64,000 nucleotides of DNA from Paenibacillus lactis. GTDB taxonomy: Bacteria; Bacillota; Bacilli; Paenibacillales; Paenibacillaceae. The notes under the pieces were generated by a model that was not told the origin of the DNA, ran no database searches, and saw nothing but the letters and a program-made list of their open reading frames with translations. A program made the translations under genes and the position numbers. Within the stretch, counting starts at the first letter, position 1, and each line of letters begins with the position of its first letter. Shown piece after piece: positions 25,940-34,274 of the stretch. The stretch spans positions 223,957 to 287,956 of the forward strand of contig NZ_JAGGKI010000008.1 of NCBI RefSeq assembly GCF_017873605.1. Direction: 5' to 3'.

Positions 25940-26134
25940 TTAATGCAGCAGCGTGTGGCTTTGGTGTTCGCAAATGCTGTACTGAATAATTTCCAAAGCG
26001 TCATCCTGCTCCAAAATATTCAGCCCGTCCCTCAAAACGATCATGGAATTTAGCTCGCTCTGTCTGAAGAACGGAATCATTTCCGGGAACCACTTCATGA
26101 CGATCTGTGACAATTTTACCGTTTCCATTTCCAT
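25940..26134 (-). CDS. Small protein of unknown function (64 aa)
   Basis: A 64-residue protein with GGAAGGAGAGGGTGA shortly before the ATG. It is hydrophilic and probably helical: KLSQIVMKWFPEMIPFFRQSELNSM, then a strand-like MIVLRDGLNIL and an acidic segment EQDDALEIIQYSICEHQ. No motif is recognised. The opening resembles small helical-hairpin proteins of the ScdA N-terminal/DUF1858 type, but the Cys-Cys of that group is absent. It has its own terminator and seems to be a single-gene unit. Real-gene status rests on the strong ribosome site and the terminator. Confidence 0.65.
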   Translation of the reverse strand: MEMETVKLSQIVMKWFPEMIPFFRQSELNSMIVLRDGLNILEQDDALEIIQYSICEHQSHTLLH

Positions 26135-26263
26135 AAAAAATCACCCTCTCCTTCCAAATTTGGTCAGGCAGGACGTTCTTATTGTAAAACGGAAAAACAT
26201 TAAAATTGGGGCAACGAAGAGTAGCTCATGAATATTGTAGGAACCTGGCATTCATATTATACC

Positions 26264-26295
26264 ACAAAAATTGCCGTGTTTTCATCTTGGCAATT
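26264..26295 (-). terminator. Terminator of the YitT gene
   Basis: On the minus strand AATTGCC and GGCAATT pair across a 13-base loop and are followed by TTTTG; the stem overlaps the stop codon. Confidence 0.6.
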
Positions 26296-27115
26296 AGTTC
26301 TTGCGGAACTGTCCCATCACCGCAACCGTCTCCACGATGTTGACGAAGGCGTCCGGATCAGTCTGTGTAATGATATGCTTTAATTCAGCGAGCTCGTATT
26401 TCGTCGTGACCGTCATCAGCATGTCCTTCTCCTTGTGGCTGAACGCCCCCTGGGTTTTGATCTTCGTAACGCCCCGTGGGCGCTTGAGCAGCTTCTCCAG
26501 CAGGGCCTCGGTCTGATTCGTTACAATGAACACGGTCACTTTGATATGGCTGATGTGCAGCATATCGATCATTTTGCCCGCCAGGTAAATGGACACCATG
26601 GAGGCAAGCGCGAGGTTCCAGTCGTTCTCGAGATAAGTGACGGCCAGGATAACGATGGCGTTCAGCGATACCAGGACGCTGCCGACCGGAAAGTCGCGAT
26701 ATTTCGTGACGATGGAGCCGATGATGTCAAATCCCCCGGTCGAGCCGCCGACCCGGAAGGACAGGCCGGTTCCGAAGCCGACCAGGATTCCTCCGAAGAC
26801 GGCGGAGAGGAGCATGTCGGTGGCGACGGCGCTGACCGGAATGATCTCGAGAAACACCGTTGTCACGAGGACCGAGAGCACGCTGAGCACGACAAAATGT
26901 TTTCCAAGCTGGAACCACCCTGCAAGGAGGATGGGAATGTTGAGCACGAAGTACAGGATGCTGATATTAAGCGGCGTGAAATAACCGATCAGCATGGCAA
27001 CGCCGGAAACGCCGCCGCTGAGCAGATGGTGCGGAATCAGAAACAGATTGAAGCCTGCGGCAATGATGATGCCGCCGAATAGGATGGAGAAGTAGGTCCA
27101 TAGACGCTTCAACAT
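26294..27115 (-). CDS. YitT family membrane protein
   Basis: A 273-residue protein with five to six membrane helices in the first 190 residues (GGIIIAAGFNLFLIPHHLLSGGVSG is the typical start) and a soluble C-terminal DUF2179 domain (about 200-273, VTVFIVTNQTEALLEKLL to the end). This is the layout of B. subtilis YitT, YpjC, YqfU and relatives, whose function is unclear. ATG 27115 is preferred over GTG 27124 because GGGAGGTGA lies eight bases before the ATG and overlaps the GTG. A stem-loop overlaps the stop codon. The gene is divergent from the RNA helicase. Confidence 0.9.
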   Translation of the reverse strand: MLKRLWTYFSILFGGIIIAAGFNLFLIPHHLLSGGVSGVAMLIGYFTPLNISILYFVLNIPILLAGWFQLGKHFVVLSVLSVLVTTVFLEIIPVSAVATDMLLSAVFGGILVGFGTGLSFRVGGSTGGFDIIGSIVTKYRDFPVGSVLVSLNAIVILAVTYLENDWNLALASMVSIYLAGKMIDMLHISHIKVTVFIVTNQTEALLEKLLKRPRGVTKIKTQGAFSHKEKDMLMTVTTKYELAELKHIITQTDPDAFVNIVETVAVMGQFRKN

Positions 27116-27188
27116 AGGAATCACCTCCCGGTTATTATGACTTCTTGAAGCTTGCTGGTATTCCAGAAATGTTTTGTGATATAATGTA

Positions 27189-27217
27189 TTGGATATTCTT
27201 GAGTAGTCCGTTACAAT
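27189..27217 (+). promoter_or_regulatory. Promoter of the DEAD-box helicase gene
   Basis: TTGGAT, a 17-base spacer and TACAAT predict a start near 27224 and an untranslated leader of about 180 bases. A small hairpin (ACCAG...CTGGT) lies in the leader. A long leader is common for cold-induced helicase genes. Confidence 0.5.
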
Positions 27218-27404
27218 GATAACTTTTTGGAAGCTTATCAGGATGATTATACATTAACCAGTTACACCGCTGGTGATCAGAGAGAAATATACCGGTTCAC
27301 CTCATGCAGAAAATCCTGCTGGCCGGGAAAGCCTATAAACGTTACCACTACTTAAGAATACAGAGAAGAAAGTGGAGTCCACAGATAGAAGGAGTATGAA
27401 CCTA

Positions 27405-28994
27405 TTGAAAAATTTTGCAGATTTTGGCTTGGAGCCCCGAGTGCTTCAAGCGATTACGGAACTTGGATTTGAAGAAGCGACACCGATTCAATCCCAATCC
27501 ATCCCGATTGCCCTCACCGGAAAGGACATGATCGGACAAGCACAGACAGGTACCGGTAAGACCGCAGCATTCGGCCTTCCTCTTATTCACAAAATCGCGA
27601 AAGAAGAAGAGCGGATCGTCGCTCTCGTCATGACGCCAACCCGCGAGCTCGCCATTCAGGTTGCCGAAGAGATCGGCAAATTGTCCAGATTTAAAGGGAT
27701 CCGCTCCCTTGCGATTTACGGCGGACAAGATATAGGCCGGCAAATTCGCGCTTTGAAAAAGAAGCCTCAAATTATTATCGGCACACCTGGCCGATTGCTT
27801 GACCACATTAACCGGAAGACCATCCGGCTTGACGATGTTCAAACCGTCGTGCTGGACGAAGCGGATGAAATGCTGGACATGGGCTTCATGGATGATATCC
27901 AATCCATCCTGAAGCTGGTACCGGAAAATCGCCAAACCCTGCTGTTCTCCGCAACGATGCCTCCGAACATCCAGAAGCTGGCTTCCCAGTTCCTGAAGGA
28001 TCCGGAGCATGTATCCGTCATTCCTAAGCATGTGAGCGCACCGCTGATCGACCAAGCCTACATCGAGGTTCCTGAGCGTCAGAAGTTCGAGGCGCTGAGC
28101 CGTCTCCTCGATATGGAATCGCCTGAGCTGGCGATTGTATTCGGCCGCACGAAGCGCCGTGTAGACGAATTGGCCGAAGCGCTGCAAAAACGCGGTTATT
28201 CCGCAGACGGCCTCCATGGCGACTTGTCTCAGCACCAGCGCGACACCGTTATGCGCAAGTTCCGCGACGGCAGCATCGATGTGCTGGTAGCAACCGACGT
28301 AGCCGCTCGGGGTCTGGACGTATCCGGCGTAACGCATGTCGTCAACTTCGACTTGCCGCAGGATCCGGAAAGCTATGTACACCGTATCGGCCGTACGGGC
28401 CGCGCAGGGAAAGAAGGAACGGCATGGTCCTTTGTTACCCCGCGTGAAATGGATCATCTGTACTTCATCGAGCGCGTTACCCGTCACCGGATTCCGCGCA
28501 AGCCGCTGCCAACGATGGCCGAAGCCATTGAAGGCAAGCAGCGCGTCATCGCTGAACGCGTATTGGAAATCATCGACCAAGGCGAGCTGACCGAATATAA
28601 AGGGCTTGCCATCCAGCTTCTGGAGCAGTATGACTCCGTTCAGCTGCTTGCAGCTGCGATGAAGCTCCTGACCGGAGACAAGAAGGAAGCAGCCGATATC
28701 CACCTTACGCCGGAGGATCCGATTCGCGCGAAGCGCCGGAAGCCGGACATCCGCAGCGGACGCAAGCCTAGCGGCGGTTATAACGGCCGCAGCGGAGGCT
28801 ATCGCGGTAACCGCGAAGGCGGTGGCGGCAACCGCGGAGGCTACTCCAAGGGCGGCTACGGTCGTGACGGAGGCGGCAGCTACAATAACCGCGATGGCGG
28901 CTACAACCGTGACCGCAACAACAGCGGCGAACGTAAGCAGCGCAGCTACAGCGGCGGCGGCGAACGCCGTCCGAACCGCAGCGGAGACGAGTAA
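27405..28994 (+). CDS. cshA: DEAD-box ATP-dependent RNA helicase, CshA-like
   Basis: A 529-residue helicase. All motifs are intact: Q motif ([14 protein letters not shown]), motif I AQTGTGKT, Ia PTRELA, TPGRLL, II DEAD, III SAT, then in domain 2 [33 protein letters not shown] and [10 protein letters not shown]. After about residue 430 comes a long basic tail rich in Gly, Arg, Asn and Tyr (RGG-like), an RNA-binding extension. CshA works in mRNA turnover and ribosome assembly. The start is TTG 27405 with GAAGGAG ten bases ahead; ATG 27396 touches the ribosome site. It has a strong promoter and terminator and is monocistronic. Confidence 0.95.
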   Translation: MKNFADFGLEPRVLQAITELGFEEATPIQSQSIPIALTGKDMIGQAQTGTGKTAAFGLPLIHKIAKEEERIVALVMTPTRELAIQVAEEIGKLSRFKGIRSLAIYGGQDIGRQIRALKKKPQIIIGTPGRLLDHINRKTIRLDDVQTVVLDEADEMLDMGFMDDIQSILKLVPENRQTLLFSATMPPNIQKLASQFLKDPEHVSVIPKHVSAPLIDQAYIEVPERQKFEALSRLLDMESPELAIVFGRTKRRVDELAEALQKRGYSADGLHGDLSQHQRDTVMRKFRDGSIDVLVATDVAARGLDVSGVTHVVNFDLPQDPESYVHRIGRTGRAGKEGTAWSFVTPREMDHLYFIERVTRHRIPRKPLPTMAEAIEGKQRVIAERVLEIIDQGELTEYKGLAIQLLEQYDSVQLLAAAMKLLTGDKKEAADIHLTPEDPIRAKRRKPDIRSGRKPSGGYNGRSGGYRGNREGGGGNRGGYSKGGYGRDGGGSYNNRDGGYNRDRNNSGERKQRSYSGGGERRPNRSGDE

Positions 28995-29042
28995 TCCGAT
29001 CGGCAGCGGCAATAGCCCGCTGGCCATCGCTTGAATGGAATG

Positions 29043-29099
29043 AAAAAGACGAAGCACCTGCCCGCATTCGCATGGGGCAGAGGCGCTTCGTCTTTTTTT
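29043..29099 (+). terminator. Terminator of the helicase gene
   Basis: AAAAAGACGAAGC pairs with GCTTCGTCTTTTTTT, enclosing a second stem CTGCCC/GGGCAG. The long T-run makes it strong. Confidence 0.93.
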
Positions 29100-29157
29100 A
29101 CGAGTTCAATGGTGTTTAGCTTAGCTGTATCATGCATTTAAGCTGCTAATTCATCCA

Positions 29158-29256
29158 TTAGATATAGAATGTGCTAAGGATAATAACAAGCAGGATGAAG
29201 AGAACCAGAACTACTCCAGTAGTTCCGCCATAACCGTAACCGCCTACGTTAGACAT
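29158..29256 (-). CDS. YjcZ family sporulation micropeptide
   Basis: A 32-residue protein: a short Gly/Tyr-rich start (MSNVGGYGYGGTTG) followed by one hydrophobic helix (VVLVLFILLVIILSTF) ending in YI. This is the layout of YjcZ-type spore proteins of Bacillales, tiny coat or membrane-inserted peptides whose role is not known. AGAGGAGGG lies seven bases before the ATG. No other frame covers the region and the neighbouring genes are on the opposite strand. Confidence 0.88.
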   Translation of the reverse strand: MSNVGGYGYGGTTGVVLVLFILLVIILSTFYI

Positions 29257-29445
29257 GCATATTCCCTCCTCTGATTAGTGAGAATTGAAGCATTGATTTG
29301 AATGGATTACGAGATATCCTATGGTGATATCAGGTTATGCGATTGGATATTCACCCAGACCGCCGCAAATTAGGCTCTGGTCATGCCTATGCGATATAAG
29401 GTATATTAATAGATACATGCATGCTTTGAGTGAGGAGGAAAAGAT

Positions 29446-30261
29446 TTGGAAATGAAAGGAGCCATGGGTGGCTTATATAAGCTCACCGAATGGATTACCC
29501 GCATCGCGTTTTCTAATATTTTATGGGTTTTATGCACATCGCCATTCCTGTTTATCGTACTGACCAAATTCCTGATGGCCGTCCAGACGCCGGATGCTCA
29601 TAACGAGCAGCTGCTGTCGAACTGGATTTTGGGGATCTTGTCGCCTTTTGTGCTGTTCCCTGCAACCGCTGCCCTTTTTACCGTAGTCCGCAAGTGGGTG
29701 ATGGGGAACCCGGATGTACCTGTATTTAAAACGTTTTTCAAGGGCTATAAGGAAAATTATAAGCAAAGCATGATCGGCGGATTCGTCTACACCCTGCTGT
29801 TCGTGATTATGTATGTGGATTATACGGTGTATATGACGCAGCTTGGAGACGGCTTTCAGCTCGTCGGCATCGTTATGCTGGTGCTGCTCATCGTGCTGTT
29901 CGTCTCGTTGTTTAATTTCTTTTCCATGACGGTCCATTATGAGATGAAGACGACCCAGCTTCTGAAAAATGCGGTCCTGCTGACCTTGATTCGTCCGTTC
30001 CGGGTGTTTTCGACGCTTGCCGGAAGCGCTATCTTGGTATATATCGGCACGCAAATGCCTGTGCTGTTCGTGTTCTTCCTCTTCTGCCTGATGGCATTGT
30101 TCGCGTTCTTTAACTTCTATGCAACGTTTACCAAGATGCAGGAGCAGCAGGAGAAGATGAGACAAGCCGAGGAAGAGGAATCGGAGACGGAGCAGGCGCT
30201 GCTCGAAAGCATGGATAACGTCAAAACCGAGGATAAAGGATCGAAACCGCGAAATTCATAG
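29446..30261 (+). CDS. DUF624 family membrane protein (YesL-like)
   Basis: A 271-residue protein with about five membrane helices and a cytosolic, Glu-rich coiled tail (from about residue 225). The opening GGLYKLTEWITRIAFSNILWVLCTSPF is the DUF624 (YesL/YteU) signature, and the centre has PATAALFTVVRKW. In Bacillales these proteins lie beside carbohydrate ABC transporters, but none is nearby here. It starts at TTG 29446 with GAGGAGG eight bases before; no ATG near the start fits better. The 6S RNA promoter begins one base after its stop codon, and no terminator was seen between them. Confidence 0.88.
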   Translation: MEMKGAMGGLYKLTEWITRIAFSNILWVLCTSPFLFIVLTKFLMAVQTPDAHNEQLLSNWILGILSPFVLFPATAALFTVVRKWVMGNPDVPVFKTFFKGYKENYKQSMIGGFVYTLLFVIMYVDYTVYMTQLGDGFQLVGIVMLVLLIVLFVSLFNFFSMTVHYEMKTTQLLKNAVLLTLIRPFRVFSTLAGSAILVYIGTQMPVLFVFFLFCLMALFAFFNFYATFTKMQEQQEKMRQAEEEESETEQALLESMDNVKTEDKGSKPRNS

Positions 30262-30262
30262 G

Positions 30263-30291
30263 TTTACTTTTGCGGCAAAACCCCCTATAAT
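30263..30291 (+). promoter_or_regulatory. Promoter of the 6S RNA gene
   Basis: TTTACT, a 17-base spacer and a perfect TATAAT lie just before the RNA. The predicted start is around 30298. Confidence 0.75.
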
Positions 30292-30297
30292 AAGACT

Positions 30298-30547
30298 ACA
30301 TCCTGCGATGTTCGTTTCGGTTTTCCGTTGTTTTGAACCAATGACGATGTCTAGGGAGATCAATATGTAACCGTGGCTGGAAAGCCCTGTCTATATGACA
30401 AGGGGAATTCATAAGCGGTTCTGCGGTCACCCACCTGCTTAAGCAGGTTCGAAGACAATGTTTACCGGACGGCATAGGCGGGTTTCGTACTGATTATGAA
30501 GCGGCATCTCTTTATTTCGAATCCGAAGTGAAGAGATGCCTTTTTTT
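30298..30547 (+). ncRNA. ssrS: 6S RNA (RNA polymerase regulator)
   Basis: The 5' end (CCTGCGATGTTCG) matches the conserved UGAGAUGUUCG start of 6S RNAs. It pairs with a 3' segment GGACGGCATAGGCGGG, closing the molecule: CCTGC/GCGGG and ATG/CAT. Further in, GTTTTGAACC pairs with GGTTCGAAGAC (ten pairs, one bulge), leaving an open centre. Internal hairpins CCCTGTC-tatat-GACAaGGG and CCTGCTTAAGCAGG follow. This is the long rod with central bubble that mimics an open promoter and binds housekeeping RNA polymerase. Mature RNA probably ends near 30487; the feature includes the trailing terminator. No protein reading frame fits. Confidence 0.85.
30502..30547 (+). terminator. Terminator of the 6S RNA transcript
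   Basis: GGCATCTCT pairs with AGAGATGCC, with inner pairing TTTC/GAAG, followed by seven T residues. Confidence 0.92.
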
Positions 30548-30631
30548 GCTGGATATAAAGGTTTGCTGAAAGCCTAAACAATGTTAAACTAGTAGGTAAA
30601 GGAACGGTCATTTATAAAGGAGGAACGGTCT

Positions 30632-31024
30632 TTGTCATTAAAACGAGTTCTAATCGGTATCGTGCGCAGCTATGACGGCACAAGCGACCGTGCGAAAGAT
30701 CCCAAGCTGAAGACGCGTTATTACAATCTTTCAAAAGAAAAGTGTTTTGAAGAGGTTACCTCGACACTCAAAAAAATTCCGGGCTATAAAGTGCTGCATG
30801 AAGTAAAGTCCGTTGGAGAAATCACACTCGAGAAAAGAACGTCCTTCGGACGAACGCTGGACATTACCGTATCCGTGCTGGGCATCAGTCCCGTACGCAG
30901 CGCAGTTGATATGTATTCGGCCTCCCGCGGCTCGCTGGGCGACCTGGGGGCGAATTACCGGGTCATCCTGAACCTGTACGCTGTGCTGGACAAGAAGCTC
31001 GGCAAGTATAAAGTGGATGCTTAG
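30632..31024 (+). CDS. Conserved hypothetical protein (130 aa)
   Basis: A 130-residue soluble, basic protein. It starts at TTG 30632 with AAAGGAGG about nine bases before; no ATG lies near. The sequence alternates strands and helices (VLIGIVRSYDG, KKIPGYKVLHEVKSVGEITLEKRT, RTLDITVSVLGISPVRSAVDMYSASRG, YRVILNLYAVLDKKLG), suggesting a compact alpha/beta fold of the lipid-binding or START/SRPBCC kind. I do not recognise a named family. It is monocistronic, between the 6S RNA and a strong terminator. Confidence 0.78.
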   Translation: MSLKRVLIGIVRSYDGTSDRAKDPKLKTRYYNLSKEKCFEEVTSTLKKIPGYKVLHEVKSVGEITLEKRTSFGRTLDITVSVLGISPVRSAVDMYSASRGSLGDLGANYRVILNLYAVLDKKLGKYKVDA

Positions 31025-31033
31025 GCAATAGAT

Positions 31034-31066
31034 AAAAGCGGGAGAGCTGCTCTCCCGCTTTTTTAA
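31034..31066 (+). terminator. Terminator of the 130-residue protein gene
   Basis: AAAAGCGGGAGAG pairs perfectly with CTCTCCCGCTTTT around CTG, with T-run on the plus strand and A-run on the other, so it may also serve tpx. Confidence 0.94.
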
Positions 31067-31109
31067 AGGTGATGCTTTTATTTTCGTATGTAACCGCGGC
31101 TAAGCGGTT

Positions 31110-31628
31110 CTATCGAAGAGACTTCACGGCATCGACGGCCGCTTCGTAGTTCGGATGCTCTGTCATTTCACCGAGGTATTCCACATAGGCGATCTTGTCT
31201 TCCTTGTCGACCACGAAGATCGAGCGCATATCAAGCTGGAATTCCTTGATGAGCACGCCGTAGGCTTCCCCGAAAGAACGGGATTTGTAGTCCGACAGTG
31301 TAATGACACGGTCGACGCCGGCTGCTCCGCACCAGCGGGCTTGGGCGAACGGCAGGTCGGCGCTGATCGTCAGCACGACAACGTCGTCTCCGAGCCCTGC
31401 GGCTTCTTCGTTGAAGCGGCGGGTCTGCGCATCGCATACGCCGGTGTCGAGGGAAGGGACGACGCTGATCAGCTTGATTTTGCCTGCAAAGTCCTTAAGG
31501 GATGCATCCTCCAGCAGGTTTTTGCTCACCGTGAAATCAGGTGCCGAATCGCCAACCTTAAGCTGAGGTCCGATAAGTGTAATAGGATTGCCCTTGAATG
31601 TGGCAGCCCCCGTGCGTTCTTGAGCCAT
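31110..31628 (-). CDS. tpx: Thiol peroxidase
   Basis: A 172-residue peroxiredoxin of the Tpx class that reduces hydrogen and lipid peroxides using thioredoxin. The peroxidatic Cys65 lies in [16 protein letters not shown] and the resolving Cys100 in ARWCGAAG, the spacing expected for atypical two-Cys Tpx enzymes. The N-terminal [17 protein letters not shown] is also typical. AAGGAGG lies ten bases before the ATG. The gene is divergent from a rhomboid protease. No PerR box was found at its promoter. Confidence 0.97.
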   Translation of the reverse strand: MAQERTGAATFKGNPITLIGPQLKVGDSAPDFTVSKNLLEDASLKDFAGKIKLISVVPSLDTGVCDAQTRRFNEEAAGLGDDVVVLTISADLPFAQARWCGAAGVDRVITLSDYKSRSFGEAYGVLIKEFQLDMRSIFVVDKEDKIAYVEYLGEMTEHPNYEAAVDAVKSLR

Positions 31629-31656
31629 GAGAAATCTCCTCCTTGGATATCAAAGT

Positions 31657-31686
31657 TTGGTGATCAGGTTCATGGTACATTATAAT
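31657..31686 (+). promoter_or_regulatory. Promoter of the rhomboid protease gene
   Basis: A perfect TATAAT at 31681-31686 has TTGGTG 18 bases upstream; the rhomboid ATG lies 62 bases on. Confidence 0.45.
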
Positions 31687-31748
31687 CTTTTTAAAAAGGA
31701 TATGTCCACTTTCCGGACGTCCTGTTTGGCTTGGAAGAGGAGGATGCT

Positions 31749-32363
31749 ATGATATTTGTTCGTTATGAGAACTGGAGAAGCTATCTCCGTTATTATCCCG
31801 TCACTTCGCTGCTGCTGGTTGCAAACCTGGTGATGTTCTTTATTACGGTCTTCGACGGCGGCTCCCGAAATCCGATCACGCTGCTGAAATACGGGGCGCT
31901 GACGGATCTGCCGCAATTTACGGGGGAACCTTGGCGTTACGTGACGGCGATGTTTTTGCACAACGGGTTCGATCACCTGCTGTTTAACAGCTTTGCCCTG
32001 CTCGTCTTCGTCCCGCCGCTGGAGCGCATTATGGGAAGCTGGAAGTTCGGGCTGCTCTACCTGCTCAGCGGCATTCTGGGGAACGTGATCGCCCTGGCTT
32101 ATTACGGCCGTATGGAAGGCTATGAGACTCTTGTGGGCGCGTCAGGCGCCATCTACGGGGCCTACGGAGCCTATCTGTATATTGCGCTCTTTCAACGGCA
32201 TGTCATGGACATGGCGTCGCGCAGGACATTGTTCACTTTGCTGATCTTAGGGATTGTCCTCTCCTTTACGCCGGGAATCAGCCTCGTCGCGCATTTCGGC
32301 GGACTGATCGGCGGGTTTTTCCTCTATGGTCTGATGATTCGATTATTTAAGCAGAGGACTTAA
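31749..32363 (+). CDS. Rhomboid family intramembrane serine protease
   Basis: A 204-residue protein with six membrane helices. The catalytic Ser is in GASGAIYGAYG (TM4) and the His in LVAHFGGLIGG (TM6). The L1 loop and NPITLLKYGA, plus the HNGFDHLLFNSFAL segment with its conserved His/Asn, complete the core. It is the minimal six-helix form, lacking the TPR or zinc extensions of YqgP/GluP. Substrates are unknown. Start ATG 31749 has GAGGAGG six bases ahead, preferred over TTG 31731. Confidence 0.95.
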   Translation: MIFVRYENWRSYLRYYPVTSLLLVANLVMFFITVFDGGSRNPITLLKYGALTDLPQFTGEPWRYVTAMFLHNGFDHLLFNSFALLVFVPPLERIMGSWKFGLLYLLSGILGNVIALAYYGRMEGYETLVGASGAIYGAYGAYLYIALFQRHVMDMASRRTLFTLLILGIVLSFTPGISLVAHFGGLIGGFFLYGLMIRLFKQRT

Positions 32364-32446
32364 TCAGATCTGTAGAGGTGCTGTAACAAATATAATGAAT
32401 GATCCGATAAAGTTTTCTAGGGAATGAGAATGGAGCGATAAAAGGC

Positions 32447-33385
32447 GTGGAATTACGACAGTTGCAATACTTTGTAAAGGTTGCGCAGAAGGAACACGTT
32501 ACCCAAGCGGCGGAGGAGCTTCATGTGGCTCAGTCAGCCGTCAGCCGTCAGATTCATCAATTGGAAGAAGAGCTGGGTGTTAATTTGTTCATGCAGAAGG
32601 GCCGGAATCTGCAGCTGACTCCGGTCGGACAGCTTTTTTGCAAACGGGTGGAAAGCATCATGAAAGACTTGGAGCGGGCGGTCGTCGAAATTCATGAATT
32701 TCTGGACCCGGAGCAAGGGGAGATTCGCATCGGATTTCCTCACAGCCTTGGCATACACTTGATTCCTTCGATTGTAGCCGAGTTTCGGAAGAAGTATCCG
32801 AACGTCAAATTCCGGTTCAAGCAAGGCATGTTTCCGACGCTGATCCGGGATGTGGTGACGGCGGAGGTGGATCTGGCCTTCGTGTCGCCGTTTCCGGAAC
32901 GGCATGAGCAGGTGGATGGAGATATCGTGCTGACGGAGGAGCTGTTCGCGATCCTGCCTCCGAATCATCCGCTGGCCGGCGAGAAGTCGATCAAGCTGGA
33001 GCAGCTCAAGGATGAGCGGTTTGTGCTGTTCAGCAAAGGCTACTCCCTCCGTCCGATCGTCTGGCATGCTTGTCTGGAAGCCGGATTCACCCCGAAGATC
33101 GCCTTCGAGGGGGAAGAGACGGATACGATTCGGGGACTGGTTGCAGCCGGCATGGGGGTTAGTCTGCTCCCCGAAATGGCGCTGTTTCAGACCAACCCGC
33201 TTCAGCCGGCCCGTGTTCAGATTTCCGAACCGAAGGTTACGCGTTCAATCGGCCTGATTCATCGCGCGGATGAGAAGCTTCCGCCTGTTGCCCAGGCCTT
33301 CCGCACATTCCTCCTTCAATATTTCGGGATTGATCCATCCGTCAAGCCGGAAGGAGAAGAAGGGGAGTCGGTTTCATCTCCCTAG
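32447..33385 (+). CDS. LysR family regulator, GltC-like
   Basis: A 312-residue DNA-binding regulator. The N-terminal winged helix (MELRQLQYFVKVAQKEHVTQ, HVAQSAVSRQIHQLEEELG) is almost the textbook GltC sequence, and the linker EIHEFLDPEQGEIRIGFPHSLG continues the match. The C-terminal effector domain has GLVAAGMGVSLLPE. B. subtilis GltC activates glutamate synthase gltAB in response to 2-oxoglutarate/glutamate. No gltAB is visible here, so it could control distant genes. The start is GTG 32447 with only a weak ribosome site (AAAAGG). The ammonium transporter operon lies 1.7 kb downstream. Confidence 0.9.
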   Translation: MELRQLQYFVKVAQKEHVTQAAEELHVAQSAVSRQIHQLEEELGVNLFMQKGRNLQLTPVGQLFCKRVESIMKDLERAVVEIHEFLDPEQGEIRIGFPHSLGIHLIPSIVAEFRKKYPNVKFRFKQGMFPTLIRDVVTAEVDLAFVSPFPERHEQVDGDIVLTEELFAILPPNHPLAGEKSIKLEQLKDERFVLFSKGYSLRPIVWHACLEAGFTPKIAFEGEETDTIRGLVAAGMGVSLLPEMALFQTNPLQPARVQISEPKVTRSIGLIHRADEKLPPVAQAFRTFLLQYFGIDPSVKPEGEEGESVSSP

Positions 33386-33430
33386 TTAGCGCATTGCGGT
33401 TCGTTATTCGAATTATCATAAGTTTCCACA

Positions 33431-33484
33431 GAAAAAGGGCTTCCCTTTACGCCGGTAGCGGCTGTAAGGGGAGGCCCTTTGCTT
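33431..33484. terminator. Bidirectional terminator
   Basis: AAAAAGGGC pairs with GCCCTTT and CCCTTTAC with GTAAGGG, an interrupted stem with A and T runs. It separates the LysR gene from the convergent YugP-like gene. Confidence 0.8.
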
Positions 33485-33551
33485 GTTGCATCTTTGGATT
33501 GTCATCCGATCATGCCGCTAGCGGCCCGATCGGGGGTGATGGTAAGCAAGA

Positions 33552-34232
33552 TTACTCTCGATTGCTTGTAAAGATCATAATGTAACGGATCAGCTCCAGC
33601 AAGGAAATCAGCGCTGCTGCGACATAGGTCAGAGCGGCAGCATTCAGTACCTTGGCCACACCGCGTTCTTCGTTGTTCGCAATATAACCTTCCTGAACCA
33701 TCAACTGGCGGGCACGGCTGCTGGCGTTAAACTCGACAGGGAGTGTTACCAGCTGGAAAGCCACGGCGCAAGAGAAGAAGATGATACCGAGACCGACGAG
33801 GTTCATCGCCTGGAACAGGAACCCGGCAATTAGGAGAAACGGTGCGATGCCGGAAGCGAAGTTAACGACCGGGAACATCTTGTGACGCGCCACCAGCATC
33901 GGATAATGCTCGGCATGCTGGATTGCGTGGCCCACCTCGTGACATGCTACCGAAACCGCAGAGATCGAACGCTCGTAATATACCGGCTCCGACAAGCGAA
34001 CCACCCGTTTAACGGGATCGTAATGGTCGGACAGTGCGCCCGGCACCGGTTCGATCGGCACATCGTGCAGACCGTTGGCGTCGAGCATGCGTCGTGCGGC
34101 ATCATAGCCGGTCAATCCGGTGCTGTTGTCAACCTTAGCCCATTTATTAAACGTTCCTTTTACCCGGAACTGTGCCCATAAAGAGAAAATAAAAGCGATG
34201 ATAATAAGAACAAACATCCAGTCAGCGTACAT
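33552..34232 (-). CDS. Membrane zinc metallopeptidase, YugP-like
   Basis: A 226-residue protein of the Zn_peptidase_2 family. It has an N-terminal membrane helix (about residues 5-22), the zinc site HEVGHAIQHAE in the cytosolic part, and three further helices at the C-terminal side (FASGIAPFLLIAGFLFQ, GLGIIFFSCAVAFQ, and the last around residue 205). The segment NGLHDVPIEPVPGALSDHYDP before the zinc site is family-typical. Function is unknown; membrane protein quality control is suggested for the family. It lies in the same direction as the MerR gene, 42 bases away. Confidence 0.92.
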   Translation of the reverse strand: MYADWMFVLIIIAFIFSLWAQFRVKGTFNKWAKVDNSTGLTGYDAARRMLDANGLHDVPIEPVPGALSDHYDPVKRVVRLSEPVYYERSISAVSVACHEVGHAIQHAEHYPMLVARHKMFPVVNFASGIAPFLLIAGFLFQAMNLVGLGIIFFSCAVAFQLVTLPVEFNASSRARQLMVQEGYIANNEERGVAKVLNAAALTYVAAALISLLELIRYIMIFTSNRE

Positions 34233-34274
34233 TTATCATACCCCCATCGTAATAAGATTGTGACTGCTACATGA

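Noticed and set aside
25624..25989. 121-codon plus-strand frame
   Set aside because: It runs through a minus-strand terminator and the end of a minus-strand gene, lacks a ribosome site and has a composition unlike a real protein.
27402..29057. 551-codon open frame on the minus strand opposite the CshA helicase
   Set aside because: It mirrors a gene with intact helicase motifs, has low-complexity Ala/Val content at its start, no ribosome site and no family pattern. It arises from codon bias of the real gene.
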